64,000 nt of DNA from Pseudomonas knackmussii B13 (GTDB lineage: Bacteria > Pseudomonadota > Gammaproteobacteria > Pseudomonadales > Pseudomonadaceae), in contig NZ_HG322950.1 of the NCBI RefSeq assembly GCF_000689415.1, forward strand, positions 62,001-126,000. Reading direction: 5' to 3'. Below, in pieces: positions 8,780 to 17,359 of the stretch. Both the position numbers and the translations under genes were made by a program. The first letter of the stretch is position 1. Each line of letters opens with the position of its first letter. Below the pieces are notes generated by a model, which was not told where the DNA came from, searched no databases, and saw only the letters and a list, made by a program, of their open reading frames with translations.

Positions 8780-9337
8780 TCAGCGGTCGTTGCTTGCCAC
8801 TGGCGGCTTGCGTGCGGTGATGTCGAACAGCGTGTAGGCGAGCGTGATGCGGTGGATGTCCTTGGGCAGGTCGCGGTCGACGATGAAGCGCACCGGCATC
8901 TCGATGCGCTCGCCCGGCTTGAGCACCTGCTGGGTGAAGCAGAAGCATTCGGTCTTGTGGAAGTACTTCGCCGCTTCCGACGGCGCGATGCTTGGGACTG
9001 CCTGGGCGGTCATCACGCGGTCGCTGGGGTTCTGCGCGACGAACAGCATCTGGTTCACGGCGCCCGGATGCACCGTGATCATTTCGCCCTCGGGGTGGAA
9101 CTCCCAGACCATGTCGACGTTGTTGTTGGCGACGAAGTCGACCTTCACCTTGCGCGTGTCGTCGACCTGCTGGCTGGCGCCCTGGTACGCGCTGCCGGCG
9201 GTCTTGCCGTTGATCCCCAGGGTCTTGCAGAGGACGTTGTACATCGGCACCAGGGCGAAGCCGAAGGCGAACATGGCCACCACCACGAGCAGCAGCCGGG
9301 TGACCAGTTTGCGGGTTTCGATAGTGCCGTCGCTCAT
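8780..9337 (-). CDS. ctaG: Cytochrome c oxidase assembly protein CtaG/COX11
   Basis: A 185-residue membrane-anchored copper chaperone that delivers copper to the CuB site of subunit I. There is one N-terminal helix (about residues 11-29, VTRLLLVVVAMFAFGFALV) followed by a beta-rich periplasmic domain. The copper-binding motif is ECFCFTQQ (CxC), the COX11 signature, and PVRFIVD follows. A REP pair sits between it and coxA upstream. Confidence 0.96.
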   Translation of the reverse strand: MSDGTIETRKLVTRLLLVVVAMFAFGFALVPMYNVLCKTLGINGKTAGSAYQGASQQVDDTRKVKVDFVANNNVDMVWEFHPEGEMITVHPGAVNQMLFVAQNPSDRVMTAQAVPSIAPSEAAKYFHKTECFCFTQQVLKPGERIEMPVRFIVDRDLPKDIHRITLAYTLFDITARKPPVASNDR

Positions 9338-9350
9338 GTGTCTGCCTCCT

Positions 9351-9407
9351 GTAGGAGCGAGCCTGCTCGCGAATGAGGGCGATGCTCGCGAGCAAGCTCG
9401 CTCCTAC
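9351..9407. repeat. REP pair (family A) between coxA and ctaG
   Basis: Inverted copies of GTAGGAGCGAGCCTGCTCGC and GCGAGCAAGCTCGCTCCTAC lie head to head within what is otherwise a continuous operon. Confidence 0.88.
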
Positions 9408-9417
9408 GGGGTTGGTC

Positions 9418-11013
9418 TCATTTCACTTCCGGCGGGGTGCTGAAGGTGTGGTACGGAGCCGGCGAAGGCACCGTCCACTCCAGGCCTTCGGCGCCGTCCC
9501 ACGGCTTGGCCGGGGCTGGTTTGCCGCCGCGAATGGTCTTGATCACGATGAACAGGAACAGCAGCTGCGTGGTGCCGAAGAGGAAGGCGCCGATCGAGGA
9601 GACCATGTTGAAGTTGGCGAACTGCAGGTTGTAGTCCGGAATCCGCCGCGGCATGCCGGCAAGGCCGAGGAAGTGCATCGGGAAGAACGCCATGTTCATG
9701 CCTATGAAGGACAGCCAGAAGTGCAGCTTGGCCAGGGTCTCGTCGTACATGTGGCCGGTCCACTTGGGTATCCAGTAGTAGACCGAGGCGAAGATGCCGA
9801 AGATCGCCCCGGGCACCAGCACGTAGTGGAAGTGCGCCACCACGAAGTAGGTGTCCTGGTACTGGAAGTCCGCCGGGGCGATGGCCAGCATCAGGCCGGA
9901 GAAGCCGCCGATGGTGAAGAGGATGACGAAGGCCACGGCGAACAACATGGGCGCCTCGAAGGTCAGCGAGCCCTGCCACATGGTCGAGGCCCAGTTGAAC
10001 ACCTTCACCCCGGTGGGCACGGCGATCAGCATGGTGGCGTACATGAAGAACAGCTCGCCCACCAGCGGGATGCCGACCACGAACATGTGGTGCGCCCAGA
10101 CGATGAACGAGAGGAAGGCGATGGACGCGGTGGCGTAGACCATCGAGGTGTAGCCGAACAGCGGCTTGCGGCTGAACGCCGGGATGATCGAGCTGACGGC
10201 GCCGAACGCCGGCAGGATCATGATGTACACCTCGGGGTGGCCGAAGAACCAGAACACATGCTGGAACAGCACCGGGTCACCGCCACCGGCGGCGCTGAAG
10301 AAGCTGGTGCCGAAGTGGATATCCATCAGCATCATGGTCACGCAACCGGCCAGCACCGGCATCACCGCGATCAGCAGGAAGGCGGTGATCAGCCAGGTCC
10401 AGACGAACAGCGGCATCTTCATCAGGGTCATGCCCGGCGCGCGCAGGTTGAGGATGGTGGCGACCACGTTGATCGCGCCCATGATCGAGCTCATGCCCAT
10501 CATGTGGATGGCGAAGATGAAGAAGGTCACGCTGTGCGGGGCGAAGGTGGTCGACAGCGGCGCGTAGAAGGTCCAACCGAAGTTCGGGCCGCCGCCGGGC
10601 ATGAACAGGGTGCTGACCAGCAGGCCGAAGGCTGCCGGGAGCAGCCAGAAGCTGAAGTTGTTCATGCGCGGCAGGGCCATGTCCGGCGCGCCGATCATCA
10701 GCGGCACCATCCAGTTGGCCAGGCCGACGAAGGCCGGCATCACCGCGCCGAACACCATCACCAGACCGTGCATGGTGGTCATCTGGTTGAAGAAGGCCGG
10801 CTCGACGATCTGCAGGCCCGGCTGGAACAGCTCGGCGCGGATCACCATGGCGAACGAGCCGCCGAGGAGGAAGGCGCAGAAGCTGAACCACAGGTACAGG
10901 GTGCCGATGTCCTTGTGGTTGGTGGTCAGGACCCAGCGCATCAGGCCCTTGGCCGGACCGTGGTGGTGTTCGCCGGCATGCGAATGCTCGGGATGGTCGA
11001 TCACAGCGCTCAT
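9418..11013 (-). CDS. coxA: Cytochrome c oxidase subunit I
   Basis: The 531-residue catalytic subunit of aa3 oxidase, which binds heme a and the heme a3-CuB centre. It contains the CuB/Tyr region FWFFGHPEVYIMILPAFG, the histidine pair segment VWAHHMFVVG and the heme ligand region FVVAHFHYVL. I choose ATG at 11013 (MSAVIDHPEHSHAGEHHHG), because the frame continues upstream only as low-quality sequence overlapping coxB. The distance from the coxB stop is 10 bases. The His-rich N-terminal tail is typical of Pseudomonas CoxA. Confidence 0.97.
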   Translation of the reverse strand: MSAVIDHPEHSHAGEHHHGPAKGLMRWVLTTNHKDIGTLYLWFSFCAFLLGGSFAMVIRAELFQPGLQIVEPAFFNQMTTMHGLVMVFGAVMPAFVGLANWMVPLMIGAPDMALPRMNNFSFWLLPAAFGLLVSTLFMPGGGPNFGWTFYAPLSTTFAPHSVTFFIFAIHMMGMSSIMGAINVVATILNLRAPGMTLMKMPLFVWTWLITAFLLIAVMPVLAGCVTMMLMDIHFGTSFFSAAGGGDPVLFQHVFWFFGHPEVYIMILPAFGAVSSIIPAFSRKPLFGYTSMVYATASIAFLSFIVWAHHMFVVGIPLVGELFFMYATMLIAVPTGVKVFNWASTMWQGSLTFEAPMLFAVAFVILFTIGGFSGLMLAIAPADFQYQDTYFVVAHFHYVLVPGAIFGIFASVYYWIPKWTGHMYDETLAKLHFWLSFIGMNMAFFPMHFLGLAGMPRRIPDYNLQFANFNMVSSIGAFLFGTTQLLFLFIVIKTIRGGKPAPAKPWDGAEGLEWTVPSPAPYHTFSTPPEVK

Positions 11014-11023
11014 CGCAGGCTCC

Positions 11024-12148
11024 TTATTTTTGCTTCTGCTTGTAGGCCACCACTTCTTGCGGGGTGACCATGTCGCCGTCGTTGTTGCCCCAGGCATTGC
11101 GCTCGAAGGTGATCACCGCAGCGATGTCGACTTCCGAGAGCTGCTTGCCGAAGGCCGCCATGGCGGTGCCGGGTCGGCCGTTGAAGACCGTTTCCAGGTG
11201 ACCTTCCTTCGGCCCGGTGACGGTCTTCGAGCCCTTGAGCGCCGGGAACATCGGCGGCATGCCCTGGCCTTCGGGCTGGTGACAAGCAGCGCAGACGGTG
11301 TGGTAGACCTTGTCGCCGCGGGCGACCAGCTCTTCCTTCGTCCATTCCTTGCTGGTCAGCTCCTTGAGCTTGGCGGCTTCTTCCTTGCGCGCGGCCAGCC
11401 ACTTGTCGAAGTCGGGCTTGGATTTCACGTCGACCACGATGGGCATGAAGCCGTGGTCCTTGCCGCAGAGTTCGGCGCACTGGCCGCGGTAGACGCCGGG
11501 TTGGTCGACCTTGGTCCAGGCCTCATTGACGAAGCCGGGGATGGCGTCGCGCTTGACCGCGAAGGCCGGCACCCACCAGGAGTGGATGACGTCGCTGGAG
11601 GTCACCAGGAAGCGCACCTTGACCCCGGCCGGCAGTACCAGCGGGTTGTCGACCTCGAGGAGGTAGTGCTCGTCCTTCGGATCCTTGTTGTGGATCTGTT
11701 CCTGGGGCGTGGCCAGGTTGCTGAAGAACTCGACGTCCTGGCCCAGGTACTTGTACTGCCACTTCCACTGGTAGCCGGTCACCTGCACGTCCAGCTCCGG
11801 CTCGGAGGTGTCGTACATGTGGATCAGCGTGCGCGTGGCCGGAACGGCCATGACCACCAGGATCAGGAAGGGCACCACCGTCCAGAGGATTTCCACCAGG
11901 GTGCTTTCGTGGAAATGCGCCGGCTGTTGGCCGGTGGAGCGGCGGTGGACGATCATCGACCAGAACATGGCGCCGAATACGACGATGCCGATGACCACGC
12001 AGATCCAGAAGATGGTCATGTGCAAGTCGAATACGGAGTGGCTGACCTCGGTCGCCCCCTGCGTCATGTTCACTGTCCAGGCGGCATGCGCCGGGCCCAG
12101 TGCGAAGAGCAACAGAAAGCCCATCCAGGTGTGTGGATGTCGCAGCAT
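11024..12148 (-). CDS. coxB: Cytochrome c oxidase subunit II with fused cytochrome c domain
   Basis: A 374-residue caa3-type subunit II. A signal peptide (about residues 1-23, ending AHA) is followed by two membrane helices (about 45-66 and 85-107) and a cupredoxin domain carrying the CuA site, CAELCGKDHGFM with Cys224 and Cys228. The C-terminal domain has a heme c motif CAACH at 286-290, so electrons enter through a covalently attached cytochrome c. The ATG at 12148 has AAGGGG upstream; the open frame extends further but without signal-peptide character. It is the first gene of the cox operon. Confidence 0.97.
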   Translation of the reverse strand: MLRHPHTWMGFLLLFALGPAHAAWTVNMTQGATEVSHSVFDLHMTIFWICVVIGIVVFGAMFWSMIVHRRSTGQQPAHFHESTLVEILWTVVPFLILVVMAVPATRTLIHMYDTSEPELDVQVTGYQWKWQYKYLGQDVEFFSNLATPQEQIHNKDPKDEHYLLEVDNPLVLPAGVKVRFLVTSSDVIHSWWVPAFAVKRDAIPGFVNEAWTKVDQPGVYRGQCAELCGKDHGFMPIVVDVKSKPDFDKWLAARKEEAAKLKELTSKEWTKEELVARGDKVYHTVCAACHQPEGQGMPPMFPALKGSKTVTGPKEGHLETVFNGRPGTAMAAFGKQLSEVDIAAVITFERNAWGNNDGDMVTPQEVVAYKQKQK

Positions 12149-12519
12149 TCGGGTTCCCCTTATCGTTGTTCTTATCCCGCCGGCAATAAGCCAGCGGCCA
12201 AGGGAGCGACCGCCAAGACAGCAAACTTTGACCGTCGAGCCTCGGCACGTAAGGCAGGCCGGGTCCATCAGGTTTGGGTGTGTCGAGTCGGAGTATAGAC
12301 AGGGGTTGCGACATAACAACGCAGCGTAAAAAAGCCGCTGCAAATTGCGAATGATGCTCTCAAGGCCACGGATGGTGCGGCTTTGAGCTACCATGCTGGC
12401 TGATTGATATGTCTGGACAGCATAAAGGTTTCGCCATTATTACGATCCAGTCTTAGCTGTGCCCCAGGCAGGGCTAAGGTCTTTCTTCATCTTCCAAATC
12501 GAGTTGTCTTGGAGTTGTC
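12149..12519. other. Divergent promoter region between coxB and the DUF gene at 12520
   Basis: 371 bases without a gene. It must hold the coxB promoter (minus strand) and the promoter of the plus-strand gene. A CTATACT element is the best -10 candidate for coxB (separate entry). A GGAG lies just before the ATG at 12520. Confidence 0.5.
12292..12298 (-). promoter_or_regulatory. Possible extended -10 element (CTATACT) upstream of coxB
   Basis: On the minus strand the sequence reads CTATACT, about 140 bases before the coxB ATG, with no good -35 at the usual distance. A C before TATACT and a weak -35 are typical of RpoS-type promoters. In P. aeruginosa the aa3 oxidase genes are reported to depend on RpoS. 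The assignment is inferred from the motif only. Confidence 0.35.
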
Positions 12520-13158
12520 ATGAAAACCGCTGCACTGCGTGAACTGATCCAGCAAGCCCACGAGTTGGAAACCCGCAACGGCCACCTGGCCCGACTGATC
12601 CAGACTCAGATGAACAGCCTGCATCCGAGCATCAACCTGTCAGGCGAGGATGCCGCAGGCGTGCTGACCCGTTTCGTCCATGCCTATGTCGAACAGGTGC
12701 CGGAGTTCCTCGAAGCGGCGGCCAACGTGGCGCGCGACGCGGGTATCGAGGACAGGATCAAGCCGGTGCTGAAGGTCGCCGAGCAGTTCTTCCTGACCCC
12801 GCCGTCGCTGCTCGATGGGCACGACGGCCTGGACGCGCTGCTGGACGAGGCCTACCTGGCGCATCGCCTGGTGGAAGAGGTGAACGATCGCTATATCGCC
12901 CACTTCGGCCAGCCGCTGATTCCGCTGGATACCACCGTGGCCAACGTGGTGGCCCACCAGTTGATCGGCGAGCCCTTCGCCAACCAGCTGGACGAGGCTG
13001 TGCACCAGGCGGCGAAGTCGATGCTCGAGGAAAGCATCTTCAACAGCCCTACCGCGCAGGCCTACCGCGCTCGGCTGAGCGATCCGCAGACGGTTTCGGC
13101 GTGGAAGCAGTGGCCGTGCCTCTCGCGTCGCTTCGGCGTCGAGCTGCACTTGAACTGA
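12520..13158 (+). CDS. Conserved hypothetical protein, soluble
   Basis: A 212-residue, mostly helical, soluble protein without signal peptide or membrane segment. It starts MKTAALRELIQQAHELETRNGH. I recall a homologous uncharacterised gene between the cox cluster and a carbonic anhydrase in P. aeruginosa. No catalytic motif is recognisable. It is followed by a strong terminator and is convergent with the carbonic anhydrase gene. Confidence 0.8.
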   Translation: MKTAALRELIQQAHELETRNGHLARLIQTQMNSLHPSINLSGEDAAGVLTRFVHAYVEQVPEFLEAAANVARDAGIEDRIKPVLKVAEQFFLTPPSLLDGHDGLDALLDEAYLAHRLVEEVNDRYIAHFGQPLIPLDTTVANVVAHQLIGEPFANQLDEAVHQAAKSMLEESIFNSPTAQAYRARLSDPQTVSAWKQWPCLSRRFGVELHLN

Positions 13159-13210
13159 GAAGAGAGGTGCCGACCATCGCCCGCGGGGCGCGGTCGGCCA
13201 TCGAGGAGAG

Positions 13211-13247
13211 ACCGGGCATGGCGAGCAGCGCCAATGCCCGGTTTTTT
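13211..13247 (+). terminator. Rho-independent terminator after the gene at 12520
   Basis: ACCGGGCAT pairs with ATGCCCGGT around an inner GGCG/CGCC stem, followed by six T. It lies between convergent genes and serves the plus-strand gene. Confidence 0.85.
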
Positions 13248-13250
13248 CAT

Positions 13251-13967
13251 TTACGACGGGCTGTAGCGCGGACGCGGGGTAGCCATCGGGATCGAGCCCT
13301 CGCCGTCGAGCGGGCGGAAGCGACCTTGCTCGGCGTCGTAGGCCTTGATCTGGCTGGTCTCGATGTCATAGACCCAGCCGTGGATGAACAGCTGGCCGCT
13401 GGCCAGGCGCGCGGCGACCGAGGGATGGGTCTTCAGGTGGTCGAGCTGGGCGACCACGTTTTCCTCGGTGAGGATGCCCAGGGTCTCGTGGTTGGCGCAG
13501 CCGCAATTCTGCTCTACCACGATCTTGGCCACTTCGGCATGGCGCAGCCAGGCCTTGACGGTCGGCATGCGTTCGAGGGTCTTCGGGTCCATCACCGCCT
13601 TCATGGCGCCGCAGTCGGAGTGGCCGCAGATGATGATGTGGTGCACGCCCAGGGCCATCACCGCGAATTCGATGGCAGTGGAGACGCCGCCATTCATCTG
13701 CCCATAGGGCGGCACCACGTTGCCGACGTTACGGGTGACGAAGAGGTCGCCCGGCGAGCTCTGGGTGATCAGCTCGGGGACGATGCGCGAGTCGGCGCAG
13801 GTGATGAACATGGCGCGTGGGTTCTGCTCATGGGCCAGCTTCTTGAACAGCTCTTCCTGCTGCGGGAAGACTTCATGGCGGAAGTGCTGGAAGCCGTCGA
13901 CGATGCGGCGCAGCGCTTCATCCGCGGTCTCAGTGTTGTGCTCTTCACTGTGCGTTTTGTCGTTCAT
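13251..13967 (-). CDS. Beta-class carbonic anhydrase
   Basis: A 238-residue zinc enzyme that interconverts CO2 and bicarbonate in the cytoplasm. The zinc-site motifs are ITCADSRIVPE (Cys and the Asp/Arg dyad) and ICGHSDCGAM (His and Cys). I take ATG at 13967 (MNDKTHSEEHN), preceded by GAGG on the minus strand; the frame is open upstream (another ATG near 14001), so a slightly longer protein cannot be excluded. A second, unrelated gamma-class enzyme is encoded at 22356. Confidence 0.93.
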   Translation of the reverse strand: MNDKTHSEEHNTETADEALRRIVDGFQHFRHEVFPQQEELFKKLAHEQNPRAMFITCADSRIVPELITQSSPGDLFVTRNVGNVVPPYGQMNGGVSTAIEFAVMALGVHHIIICGHSDCGAMKAVMDPKTLERMPTVKAWLRHAEVAKIVVEQNCGCANHETLGILTEENVVAQLDHLKTHPSVAARLASGQLFIHGWVYDIETSQIKAYDAEQGRFRPLDGEGSIPMATPRPRYSPS

Positions 13968-14208
13968 GTAGGAGCCTCGGAGAGTGACTATGAATTTTCC
14001 CATGCTTGCCGACGCTCTTTTCCTGCACAAAAGGCACACGCTGTCGGAATAGTTCTGGCGAATTGGCATTGGGCGGCGTAACGGATAGCCGAATCAGACG
14101 AACTTTCCGTATCCGTCTTCTTGAGGTCAACCCACCCTGTCTATCCGTCCGTCAGCGTGTGCGCGGGACGCGGGCTCATCCTCGCTTGCCAGCATGACGA
14201 TCGCGCGA

Positions 14209-15267
14209 TCAGAACAGGCTCATCTGCGCACGAGGCACGCTGAACAGCGAGCAGTCCAGCCCGCCGTAGTCACGCTGGTTAAGCCCCAGGCGGCGTACCG
14301 CCAGGCGGAAGCGCTTCTCCAGAAGGTCGGCGAACACGCCTTCGCCGCGCATGCGGGCGCCGAAGCGGCTGTCGTAATTCTTGCCGCCGCGACTCTGGCG
14401 AATCAGGCTCATCACGTGTGCGGCGCGCTCGGGGAAGTGCGCCTGCAGCCACTCTTCGAACAGTTCGGCGATTTCCAGCGGCAGGCGCAGCAACACGTAG
14501 CCGGCCGAGCGCGCGCCATTGTCGCGCGCCGCCTCCAGCAGGCTCTCCAGTTCGCTGTCGTTGATCATCGGAATCATCGGTGCGCAGAGCGCACTGACCG
14601 GCACGCCATGCTCGTGGAGGGTGCGCATGGCGCGCAGGCGCGCGGCTGGCGCTGCGGTGCGTGGCTCCATGATGCGCTTGAGCTCGTTGTCCAGGGTGGT
14701 GAGGCTGAAGGCCACGCTGACCAGGTTGAGGCTCGCCAGCTCTTCGAGCAGGTCGAGGTCACGGACGATCAGCGAGCCCTTGGTGATGATGTGCAGCGGA
14801 TGGCGGAAGCGCAGGAGGATTTCCAGGGCCTGGCGGGTCAGGCGCTGTTCGCGCTCCAGCGGCTGGTAGGCGTCGGTGTTGATGCCCAGGGCGATCGGCT
14901 GCGGCACGTAGCCGGGCTTGCTGAGTTCTTCTTCCAGGCGTTCGGCGAGGTTGGTCTTGGCGATCAGCCGGGTCTCGAAGTCGATGCCCGGCGACAGGTC
15001 CCAGTACGCGTGGCTGGGCCGCGCGAAGCAGTAGATGCAGCCATGCTCGCAGCCACGATAGGGGTTGATCGAGCGGTCGAAGCCGACATCCGGCGACTGG
15101 TTGCGGCTGATGACCGTCTTCGCCGTCTCCCGGCGCACTTCGGTGGCGCGGCAGGGCGGCGCCTCTTCCTGGTACCAGCCGTCGTCCTCCGTCTCGCTGC
15201 GAGTCGGGGCGAAGCGGTTGTGCGGGTTGCTGGCGGTGCCGCGACCGCGGGGCGGGAGAGTGGGCAT
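14209..15267 (-). CDS. Radical SAM protein, PA0069-like, SOS-controlled
   Basis: A 352-residue radical SAM protein. The cluster-binding motif is RGCEHGCIYCFARPSHAYWD (CX3CX2C), as in the splB-like family of PA0069 in P. aeruginosa. Spore photoproduct lyase is a distant relative, so a nucleic acid repair or modification reaction is possible, but the substrate is unknown. I take ATG at 15267 (MPTLPPRGRG), since the open frame upstream runs through the LexA box and REP sequence. The LexA box 21 bases before the start and the reported SOS induction of PA0069 place it in the DNA damage response. Confidence 0.88.
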   Translation of the reverse strand: MPTLPPRGRGTASNPHNRFAPTRSETEDDGWYQEEAPPCRATEVRRETAKTVISRNQSPDVGFDRSINPYRGCEHGCIYCFARPSHAYWDLSPGIDFETRLIAKTNLAERLEEELSKPGYVPQPIALGINTDAYQPLEREQRLTRQALEILLRFRHPLHIITKGSLIVRDLDLLEELASLNLVSVAFSLTTLDNELKRIMEPRTAAPAARLRAMRTLHEHGVPVSALCAPMIPMINDSELESLLEAARDNGARSAGYVLLRLPLEIAELFEEWLQAHFPERAAHVMSLIRQSRGGKNYDSRFGARMRGEGVFADLLEKRFRLAVRRLGLNQRDYGGLDCSLFSVPRAQMSLF

Positions 15268-15287
15268 GGGCGGGCTCCGAGAAATAG

Positions 15288-15303
15288 CTGTATATAAATA
15301 CAG
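15288..15303 (-). promoter_or_regulatory. LexA operator (SOS box)
   Basis: CTGTATATAAATACAG is a perfect CTG-N10-CAG with an AT-only centre, the LexA consensus of E. coli and Pseudomonas. It lies 21 bases upstream of the radical SAM start codon, where it would overlap the promoter or transcription start. Confidence 0.9.
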
Positions 15304-15353
15304 TATTTTCACTCGCATGCCAGCACCTGGCGATAGGTGGCTGATTGCTCTTC

Positions 15354-15418
15354 GTAGGAGCGAGCTTGCTCGCGAATTGCCTCGGCGCAAGGCCGTTCGC
15401 GAGCAAGCTCGCTCCTAC
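15354..15418. repeat. REP pair (family A)
   Basis: Inverted copies GTAGGAGCGAGCTTGCTCGC and GCGAGCAAGCTCGCTCCTAC with a 24-base centre. It lies between the LexA-controlled gene and the phosphate transporter gene. Confidence 0.88.
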
Positions 15419-15440
15419 AAGATCATGTTCGGTGCGTTTT

Positions 15441-17066
15441 TCAGATCAGCGCGCGCAGCAGCCAATACAGCCCCGCTGCCAGGCCGATGGCCGCCGGCAG
15501 CGTGAGCACCCACGCCAGCAGCATGTTGCGGATGGTGTGCCACTGCAGGCCGGAGCCGTTGGCGGTCATGGTGCCGGCGACGCCTGAGGAGAGCACCTGG
15601 GTGGTCGACACCGGTAGGCCGAAGTGGTCCGCCGCGCCAATGGTCAGCATCGCCATCAGTTGCGCGCTGGCGCCCTGGGCATAGGTCAGCGGTTCCTTGC
15701 CGATGCCCTCGCCGACGGTGGTGACGATGCGTCGCCAGCCCACCAGGGTGCCCAGGCCGAGGGCCATGGCCACGGCGACCTTGACCCACGACGGGATGAA
15801 CTGGACGGTGCGCAGGCTGTGTTCGCGCACGGCTTGCAGGGTGCTCCAGGCGTTCGGGTCGAAGAGCTGCTCGGTGCGGTCAAGCTGGCGGATGGTTTCC
15901 ACGCTCAGGTACAGGCCGTTGCGCAAGGCCAGCACCTCCTCCTCGGGCAGCGGTTCGCCGGCGACTCGCCTTTCCAGGCGGTCGCCGACTTCGTGCATCT
16001 GCGCCGCCAGGGCCGGCAGCACTTGCGGCTGGAGCTGGCCGCCGCGCTCGTAGTCGAGCAGTACCTGCTGTGGATCGGCTGGCGCATCCACCGTCGCCAG
16101 GCGTTGCAGCTGGGCCTCGGCCTGGCGAGTCAGGTCGAGCAATTGGCGGATCTCGTCGGCGCTTTGCCCGTGATTGATGGCGAACCCCAGCGGCAGCAAC
16201 GCGGCGAGGATCAGCATGATGAGTCCTATACCCTTCTGGCCGTCGTTCGAGCCGTGGGCGAAGGACACGCCTGTGCAGGTCAGGATCAGCAGCGCGCGGA
16301 TGCCAAGGGGCGGCGGCTTGCGTCCCTCGGGGGCGAGGAACAGCGCACGCTGGCGCACCGCCAGGCGCATGCCGAGCAGCAGCAGGGCCGCGCCGGCGAA
16401 GCCGATCAGCGGTGACAGCAACAGCGCATAACCGACCTTGAGCAGCTGCGCCAGGGCGCTGCCGCCCAGGCCGATGACGCCGGCCATGGCGCCGTGGGCG
16501 AGGCCGACGCCGACGATCGAGCCGATCAGCGTATGCGAGGAGGACACCGGCAGGCCCAGCCACCAGGTGCCCAGGTTCCAGAGGATGGCCGAGACCAGCA
16601 GGGCGAAGATCATCGCCAGCCCGTCGTTGCTGTCCAGGTGCAGCAGCAGGTCTAGCGGCAGCAAGGTGACGATGCCGAAGGCCACCGCGCCGCTGGAGAA
16701 CAGCACGCCCAGCAGGTTCCACAGCCCGGACCAGCCGACCGCCCACTGCGGGCGCATCGCGTTCGTGTAGATGACGGTCGCCACGGCGTTCGCGGTGTCG
16801 TGGAAGCCGTTGATGAACTCGAAGCCCAGGGCGATCAGCAGGGCCGTCGCCAGGACCAGCAGGGACAGGTTCGGCCGCAGCTCGCCGCCGCTGGCATGCA
16901 CGTCGTACCAGAGGCTGCCGAAGGTGAACAGCAGCCCACCAGCGAGCAGCAGGAAATACAGCAGGTGCCCCGTCGGCGTTGCGGCTTCGCGCAGCACCGG
17001 ATTGACTGGCATGCGCGAGATGCGCGACGCGCGCAGGGTGTCGAGCAGCAGGTAGCGGTCAAGCAT
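15441..17066 (-). CDS. Inorganic phosphate transporter, PiT family
   Basis: A 541-residue low-affinity phosphate:proton (metal-phosphate) symporter. The two PiT signature repeats are present: GFEFINGFHDTANAVATVIYTN near residue 85 and VSFAHGSNDGQKGIG near residue 270. Both are flanked by several helices, with a cytoplasmic loop of about 150 residues in the middle. The C-terminal GLPVSTTQVLSSGVAGTM mirrors GLPVSSSHTLIGSIVGV earlier, which shows the internal duplication of the family. Confidence 0.93.
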   Translation of the reverse strand: MLDRYLLLDTLRASRISRMPVNPVLREAATPTGHLLYFLLLAGGLLFTFGSLWYDVHASGGELRPNLSLLVLATALLIALGFEFINGFHDTANAVATVIYTNAMRPQWAVGWSGLWNLLGVLFSSGAVAFGIVTLLPLDLLLHLDSNDGLAMIFALLVSAILWNLGTWWLGLPVSSSHTLIGSIVGVGLAHGAMAGVIGLGGSALAQLLKVGYALLLSPLIGFAGAALLLLGMRLAVRQRALFLAPEGRKPPPLGIRALLILTCTGVSFAHGSNDGQKGIGLIMLILAALLPLGFAINHGQSADEIRQLLDLTRQAEAQLQRLATVDAPADPQQVLLDYERGGQLQPQVLPALAAQMHEVGDRLERRVAGEPLPEEEVLALRNGLYLSVETIRQLDRTEQLFDPNAWSTLQAVREHSLRTVQFIPSWVKVAVAMALGLGTLVGWRRIVTTVGEGIGKEPLTYAQGASAQLMAMLTIGAADHFGLPVSTTQVLSSGVAGTMTANGSGLQWHTIRNMLLAWVLTLPAAIGLAAGLYWLLRALI

Positions 17067-17359
17067 GGCGAGCGCGCCCGGCGACGGCGGAGCGACCTCG
17101 AGCAGTCGCGCGGAGAGAGTGGGCTAGCGGGGCGTGCACGGAGGACTCCTGTCCAGGAACGCTAATAGCCTAGTCCGCCTCATTGCGCCCGTGGCAGGGA
17201 GGGCGACTTTTCTTCATTCGGCGATAGTCGCAGTCGACTATATGTCAAATGGCTATTAGTCTTGGCGGGCATTCCGCCACTACGCTCAATATTGATGTGC
17301 TGGCGTCATGTGCACCCGAAGGACAGTTTCGAGCTCCGCTTCAGCAGGGGATGCCTGCG

